Origin: Avoscillospira sp045579045
GTDB taxonomy: Bacteria; Bacillota; Clostridia; Oscillospirales; Oscillospiraceae
Assembly (NCBI GenBank): GCA_045579045.1
Contig: JAZNLL010000033.1
Span: forward strand, 1-9,489
Direction: 5' to 3'
Length of the DNA stretch: 9,489 nucleotides
The notes below the pieces were generated by a model, which worked only from the letters and a program-made list of their open reading frames with translations, had not been told where the DNA came from and did not search any database. Both the position numbers and the translations under genes were made by a program. How positions within the stretch are numbered: the stretch's first letter is position 1; each line of letters starts with the position of its first letter. Shown one piece after another: positions 6,475 to 9,489 of the stretch.

Positions 6475-6924
6475 ATGATTAGAATCTTGTTCATTTGCCA
6501 CGGCAATATCTGCCGCAGTCCCATGGCGGAATTTGTGATGAAAGACCTGGTAAAAAAAGCCGGTGTGGCTGATCGGTTTGAGATCGCCTCCGCCGGTGTC
6601 AGCCGTGAGGAATACGGCAATCCCGTTTATCCTCCGGTCAGAAGAATTCTGGCGCAGAACGGCATCCCCTGCGAAACCAGATATGCCCGACAGATCACGA
6701 AATCCGATTACGAACACTACGATCATATCGTATGCATGGACAGTTCCAATCTGCGCTATCTGGATCGGATCATTGGCGGCGACCCGGACGGCAAGGTCTC
6801 TTTGCTGCTGGAGCATGCCGGCAGCAGCCGCAGTGTGACTGACCCCTACTATTCCGGGGATTTCGATGCCACCTGGAACGATGTGACCGCAGGCTGCATT
6901 GCCCTGCTCAATGAATTGATTTAA
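6475..6924 (+). CDS. Low-molecular-weight protein-tyrosine-phosphatase
   Basis: A 149-residue cytoplasmic enzyme of the normal LMW-PTP length. The phosphate-binding loop CHGNICRS (C8 to S15) gives the C-x5-R catalytic motif, with C8 the nucleophile and R14 binding phosphate. D123 in TDPYYSGDF is the general acid, followed by the tandem Tyr125-Tyr126 seen in many family members. Position 12 is Ile, as in tyrosine phosphatases, whereas the arginine phosphatase YwlE has Thr there; this favours phosphotyrosine as substrate. The ATG has AAGGA upstream and an extended -10 promoter at 6372-6400. The stop is 12 bases before the start of the deacylase gene, whose ribosome site overlaps it, so the two form an operon. 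No tyrosine kinase or capsule gene is visible nearby, so the target protein is unknown. Confidence 0.95.
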   Translation: MIRILFICHGNICRSPMAEFVMKDLVKKAGVADRFEIASAGVSREEYGNPVYPPVRRILAQNGIPCETRYARQITKSDYEHYDHIVCMDSSNLRYLDRIIGGDPDGKVSLLLEHAGSSRSVTDPYYSGDFDATWNDVTAGCIALLNELI

Positions 6925-6936
6925 GGAGTGTTTATC

Positions 6937-8535
6937 ATGTATGAGCTTTTGATTAAAAACGCCTCTGTCATTGACGGTTCTGGTGAGCCGGCTTATTCTG
7001 CCGATATTGCGGTCAAAAATGGCAAGATTTGTCTTAAGCCCAATCTGACATTGGGGTCTGAGCAGGTGATTGATGCCACTGGTTTGATTCTTTCTCCCGG
7101 TTTTATTGACGCCCACAGCCACGGCGATATGCTTCTCGGCGACGAAGACTGTGCATTGTCCAGAGTTTCTCAGGGCATTACCACGGAGTGCACCGGTCAG
7201 TGCGGTGAGTCTATGTTCCCTGTTTCGGAAGATCCCGAAAAGCGAAACATGTTCGCTTCCTGTACCGCTTCCTATCTGAAAGCATCTCCCTTCTATAAAG
7301 ATGCCTTTTCCTCCTTTACCTCCATGGAGCATTTTGTGAAGCACATTCAGACAGTGCCTCAGGCAACAAACTACACCCTTATGACAGGACACCGCTCCTT
7401 GCGTATTGCAGCCATGGGATTTGATGCACGCAAACCCACCACTAAAGAGATGGATCACATGAAAGCCATGCTCCGTGAATCAATGGAACACGGTTCCAAG
7501 GGTCTCAGCACCGGCCTGATCTACTCTCCCAGCTGTTATGCAGATGAGGAAGAACTGACAGAACTGTGCAAGGTTGTTGCCGAGTACGATGGCATCTATA
7601 CCACCCATCTGCGTAATGAAGCGGCAGGATTGGAGGATTCTGTACGGGAAGCCATCCGAATTGCGGAAAATTCCGGCTGCCGTCTGGATCTGTCTCACCA
7701 CAAGGTCTGCGGCAGAGACAACTGGGGTGCTTCGGAGCGCACCCTCAAAATGATTGATGAGGCCCATGCCAGAGGTGTCCAAATCGCCTTGGATGTATAT
7801 CCCTATACAGCCACCGGTACTTATCTGAACATCTGCCTGCCCAAGGAATTCTTTGCCAACGGGCCGGAAAAAATGCAGGAACTGCTGAAAGACCCCACTG
7901 TCCGCACCCAATTAACCGCACAAGTCAAGGAAATAGACGGCCGGTACCGTCATTGCGGCGGCTTTGAAAACATCATCATTATCAATGCTCCCCAAAATCC
8001 AGAAGCAAAAGGTATGAGTGTTTCAGATTACGCACGATCCCTTGGTCGTGATGAATTTGATGTCTATTATGATCTGCTCTGTGCCAACGGCTATGGCGCC
8101 ATGGCAGCCTATTTTTCCATGTGTGAAGAGGATCTGAAGCGGATCCTGCTCCACCCCAAGTCTTTCCTCGGTACCGACATTTGCGGTATTATCAAGGATA
8201 CACCCTGTCACCCCAGAGCCTTCGGTTCCTTTACCACCTGTCTGGGCAAATTCGTACGGGAAGAAAAACTCATGCCTTTGGAGACTATGATTCATAAGAT
8301 GACCCAGGCTCCTGCAGAGTTTTTGCAGATCAAAAACAAGGGGCTCATTGCCGAAGGCTACGATGCCGACCTGGTTCTGTTTGATCCTGCCACCGTCAAT
8401 GCCCAATCCTCCTTCACAAACTCCCATGCGTTGTCCGAAGGCATCAGGCATGTCATCGTTTCCGGCGAGATCGTCTACCAAAACAAGCAGCTCACCGGCA
8501 AATTCCCGGGGAAATTCCTCCCCCATCAGCGATAA
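6937..8535 (+). CDS. N-acyl-D-amino-acid deacylase (D-aminoacylase), amidohydrolase family
   Basis: A 532-residue zinc amidohydrolase that releases D-amino acids from N-acylated forms; its relatives also include D-glutamate deacylases. The start YELLIKNASVIDGSG is the usual small beta domain, followed by PGFIDAHSHGD. Metal and catalytic residues align with the known D-aminoacylase set: H60, H62, C89 in GQCG, H224 in THLRNE, H254 in LSHHK, and D414 in LGTDICG. The end (AEGYDADLVLFDP, then HVIVSGEIVYQNKQLTG) is the standard closing beta domain. AAGGAG overlaps the preceding stop and is eight bases before the ATG at 6937; a GTG at 6928 overlaps that ribosome site and is less likely. It follows the phosphatase gene in one operon and abuts the convergent lipoprotein gene with no gap. 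Exact acyl substrate cannot be read from sequence. Confidence 0.92.
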   Translation: MYELLIKNASVIDGSGEPAYSADIAVKNGKICLKPNLTLGSEQVIDATGLILSPGFIDAHSHGDMLLGDEDCALSRVSQGITTECTGQCGESMFPVSEDPEKRNMFASCTASYLKASPFYKDAFSSFTSMEHFVKHIQTVPQATNYTLMTGHRSLRIAAMGFDARKPTTKEMDHMKAMLRESMEHGSKGLSTGLIYSPSCYADEEELTELCKVVAEYDGIYTTHLRNEAAGLEDSVREAIRIAENSGCRLDLSHHKVCGRDNWGASERTLKMIDEAHARGVQIALDVYPYTATGTYLNICLPKEFFANGPEKMQELLKDPTVRTQLTAQVKEIDGRYRHCGGFENIIIINAPQNPEAKGMSVSDYARSLGRDEFDVYYDLLCANGYGAMAAYFSMCEEDLKRILLHPKSFLGTDICGIIKDTPCHPRAFGSFTTCLGKFVREEKLMPLETMIHKMTQAPAEFLQIKNKGLIAEGYDADLVLFDPATVNAQSSFTNSHALSEGIRHVIVSGEIVYQNKQLTGKFPGKFLPHQR

Positions 8536-9030
8536 TCACACAATTTCTGTCGGAGTCAGTCCAAAGGTAGAAAAGACTTGTCTTGCTTCTGTCCAAGCAG
8601 ACTCCCCTGCCTCTTCCGGGAAGCTGCATACCACAGCATAGCAAGTCATACCATCCATGACCAAATCAGCCCGATACAGTCTGCCGCCTTCTTCCGTCTG
8701 GCTGTACCACGCAAACTGATATTCCGGTAAATCAAAGCGGCTGGTCTGCAAAATTGTCAGTTTTTCTGCCTCAAATCCACTGAGATTCCGAACCGCACTG
8801 TTCAGATTCCATGCCTGAAAGGTATGGGTATCGACCTGAATTTCCTGCACTTCATAATGTTTGCATTGGTCGGTCTGATCTGTCAAAGCACTTTCCGATA
8901 TTCCAACTGTAATATCGTAAACAATCGGCTGCTGTTGAGACAAACTGTCTGTGACGGTTTCCCATGCAGCAGTCTGCATATTACAGCCACTTAATACCAG
9001 AACCAACGAAATCAATGCCAAAAATCGCAT
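8536..9030 (-). CDS. Putative lipoprotein, function unknown
   Basis: A 164-residue protein with a short lipoprotein signal peptide: MRFL, a hydrophobic core, then the lipobox LSGC with the lipidated cysteine at residue 16. It should be exported and anchored on the outer face of the cytoplasmic membrane. The mature part is polar and probably beta-rich, with landmarks YDITVGISESAL, HTFQAWNLNSAVR and the segment YRADLVMDGMTCYAVVCSFPEEAGESAW near the end. I do not recognise the family. A GGAGGTG ribosome site precedes the ATG. Its stop lies directly beside the deacylase stop in the opposite strand, with no terminator between them. Its start faces the DUF1294 gene across 25 bases, so any promoter must lie within that neighbour; I could not find a convincing one. 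Confidence 0.8.
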   Translation of the reverse strand: MRFLALISLVLVLSGCNMQTAAWETVTDSLSQQQPIVYDITVGISESALTDQTDQCKHYEVQEIQVDTHTFQAWNLNSAVRNLSGFEAEKLTILQTSRFDLPEYQFAWYSQTEEGGRLYRADLVMDGMTCYAVVCSFPEEAGESAWTEARQVFSTFGLTPTEIV

Positions 9031-9055
9031 GTTCCCACCTCCGAAAGGATCATTT

Positions 9056-9304
9056 ATGCTCTACCTTATTTTAATCAATGCAGCAGCTTGCCTTCTTATG
9101 CTGATTGACAAAAGAAAAGCCCAAAAGCATCAATTCCGCATCCCGGAAAAGGTGCTTTTAGGCATCGGTATTCTCGGCGGCAGTCTCGGTGTCATTTGCG
9201 GCATGGTATTTTTTCGCCATAAGACCAGAAAACCGCTTTTTTCCATCGGTCTGCCGGTGATTCTGCTGCTTCAGATTGGTGTTTTCCTTTACAGCTGGAC
9301 ATGA
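9056..9304 (+). CDS. DUF1294 family small membrane protein
   Basis: An 82-residue protein with three hydrophobic segments (about 1-17, 32-51, 63-80). After the first comes DKRKAQKHQFRIPEKVLL, then the family signature GGSLGVICGMVFFRHKTRKPLF, with the characteristic RIPE, GGS.G...GM and FRHKT elements of DUF1294. No biochemical function is known for the family. The frame is open further upstream to 8951, but that would run into the opposite-strand lipoprotein gene; AAAGGA before 9056 and the typical family N-terminus support this start. The last 16 bases overlap the 3' end of the convergent DNA polymerase gene. Its promoter would have to lie within the lipoprotein coding region, and I see no clear one. 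Confidence 0.9.
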   Translation: MLYLILINAAACLLMLIDKRKAQKHQFRIPEKVLLGIGILGGSLGVICGMVFFRHKTRKPLFSIGLPVILLLQIGVFLYSWT

Positions 9305-9489
9305 AACGCCACAGACCGAGAGCCTTTTCTGGGATCCCGGAAAGAAAGTACAGATGCACGGCAGACGGCTTCCTCACCGAACTTATCCCGAATGGCATCG
9401 ATGGCCGTATCCAGCTTTTCCAGCTTATCAAACCGTCTGGTATCAAACATGCTATACTGCCGATAAGGCTCATGAGACACCCTGCTCAG
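9289..9489 (-). CDS. C-terminal fragment of a Y-family DNA polymerase (UmuC/DinB-like), 5' part beyond window
   Basis: The frame is open from the right edge and gives the last 66 residues. It reads YRQYSMFD, then KLEKLDTAIDAIRDKFGEEAVCRASVL, matching the C-terminal end of the little-finger region and tail in Firmicute UmuC/DinB-like repair polymerases (the 'Q.SLF' segment followed by 'KL..AID.IR.KFG..AI.RAS.L'). The Q-x-S-M-F piece resembles a beta-clamp-binding motif. These enzymes copy damaged DNA and are often damage-induced, but the promoter and catalytic domain are not in this window. The stop overlaps the 3' end of the DUF1294 gene by 16 bases. A GTG near 9480 is simply an internal Val codon, not a start. 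The call rests on a short fragment. Confidence 0.78.
   Translation of the reverse strand: MSRVSHEPYRQYSMFDTRRFDKLEKLDTAIDAIRDKFGEEAVCRASVLSFRDPRKGSRSVAFHVQL

Noticed and set aside
6400..7458. Minus-strand open frame of 352 codons
   Set aside because: It lies opposite the conserved phosphatase and deacylase genes, has no family resemblance and would start inside the deacylase; treated as a shadow frame.
8497..8520. Near-palindromic TTCCCGGGGAA with repeated AAATT at the end of the deacylase gene
   Set aside because: It has no loop or T tract to act as a terminator and simply encodes the repeated Gly-Lys-Phe at the C-terminus.
1..9489. Search for tRNA, rRNA, CRISPR repeats, transposase, phage or toxin-antitoxin genes
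   Set aside because: No repeated spacer array, cloverleaf, terminal inverted repeats or recognisable mobile-element protein was seen by eye; the region looks like ordinary chromosome with regulatory and enzyme genes.

Overview
The window looks like chromosomal DNA from an anaerobic, medium-GC Firmicute, probably a Clostridia member of the Oscillospirales/Ruminococcaceae type. This is inferred from strong AGGAGG-type ribosome binding sites, consensus sigma-A promoters with short leaders, and the gene families present. It is densely coding; the largest gap is 220 bases. I see no rRNA, tRNA, CRISPR array, insertion sequence or phage gene.

Left part, minus strand (1-1860): a four-gene cluster read right to left. 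It starts with a CheY-like protein that has lost its phosphorylation residues and carries Glu at the phospho-Asp position. A DUF6935-type protein, a small multi-CxxC zinc-finger-like protein and an SPFH-domain (YdjI/'virion core'-like) protein follow; the last is cut by the window edge. The set resembles membrane-stress modules such as Bacillus subtilis ydjGHI, but with its own pseudo-receiver.

Middle, minus strand (1967-6334): a sensory operon with a clear sigma-A promoter and a clear intrinsic terminator. It encodes a 772-residue polytopic membrane protein with a histidine-kinase-like but apparently catalytically dead C-terminus, then a complete membrane histidine kinase of the HisKA_3 type, then a NarL/LuxR-type response regulator. 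The genes overlap at ATGATGA and ATGA junctions. The likely scheme is that the first protein senses, the second phosphorylates and the third regulates transcription. A TGA-(N)CCGCAG(N)-TCA dyad occurs upstream of both this operon and the pseudo-receiver operon, so the regulator may control both; that link is inference.

Right part (6372-8535, plus): a divergent extended -10 promoter drives a low-molecular-weight protein tyrosine phosphatase and an N-acyl-D-amino-acid deacylase with a complete set of metal ligands. Facing them is a minus-strand putative lipoprotein (8536-9030), then a small DUF1294 membrane protein on plus (9056-9304). The window ends with the C-terminal tail of a Y-family DNA polymerase on minus. 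These last genes are packed so tightly that stops abut or overlap.
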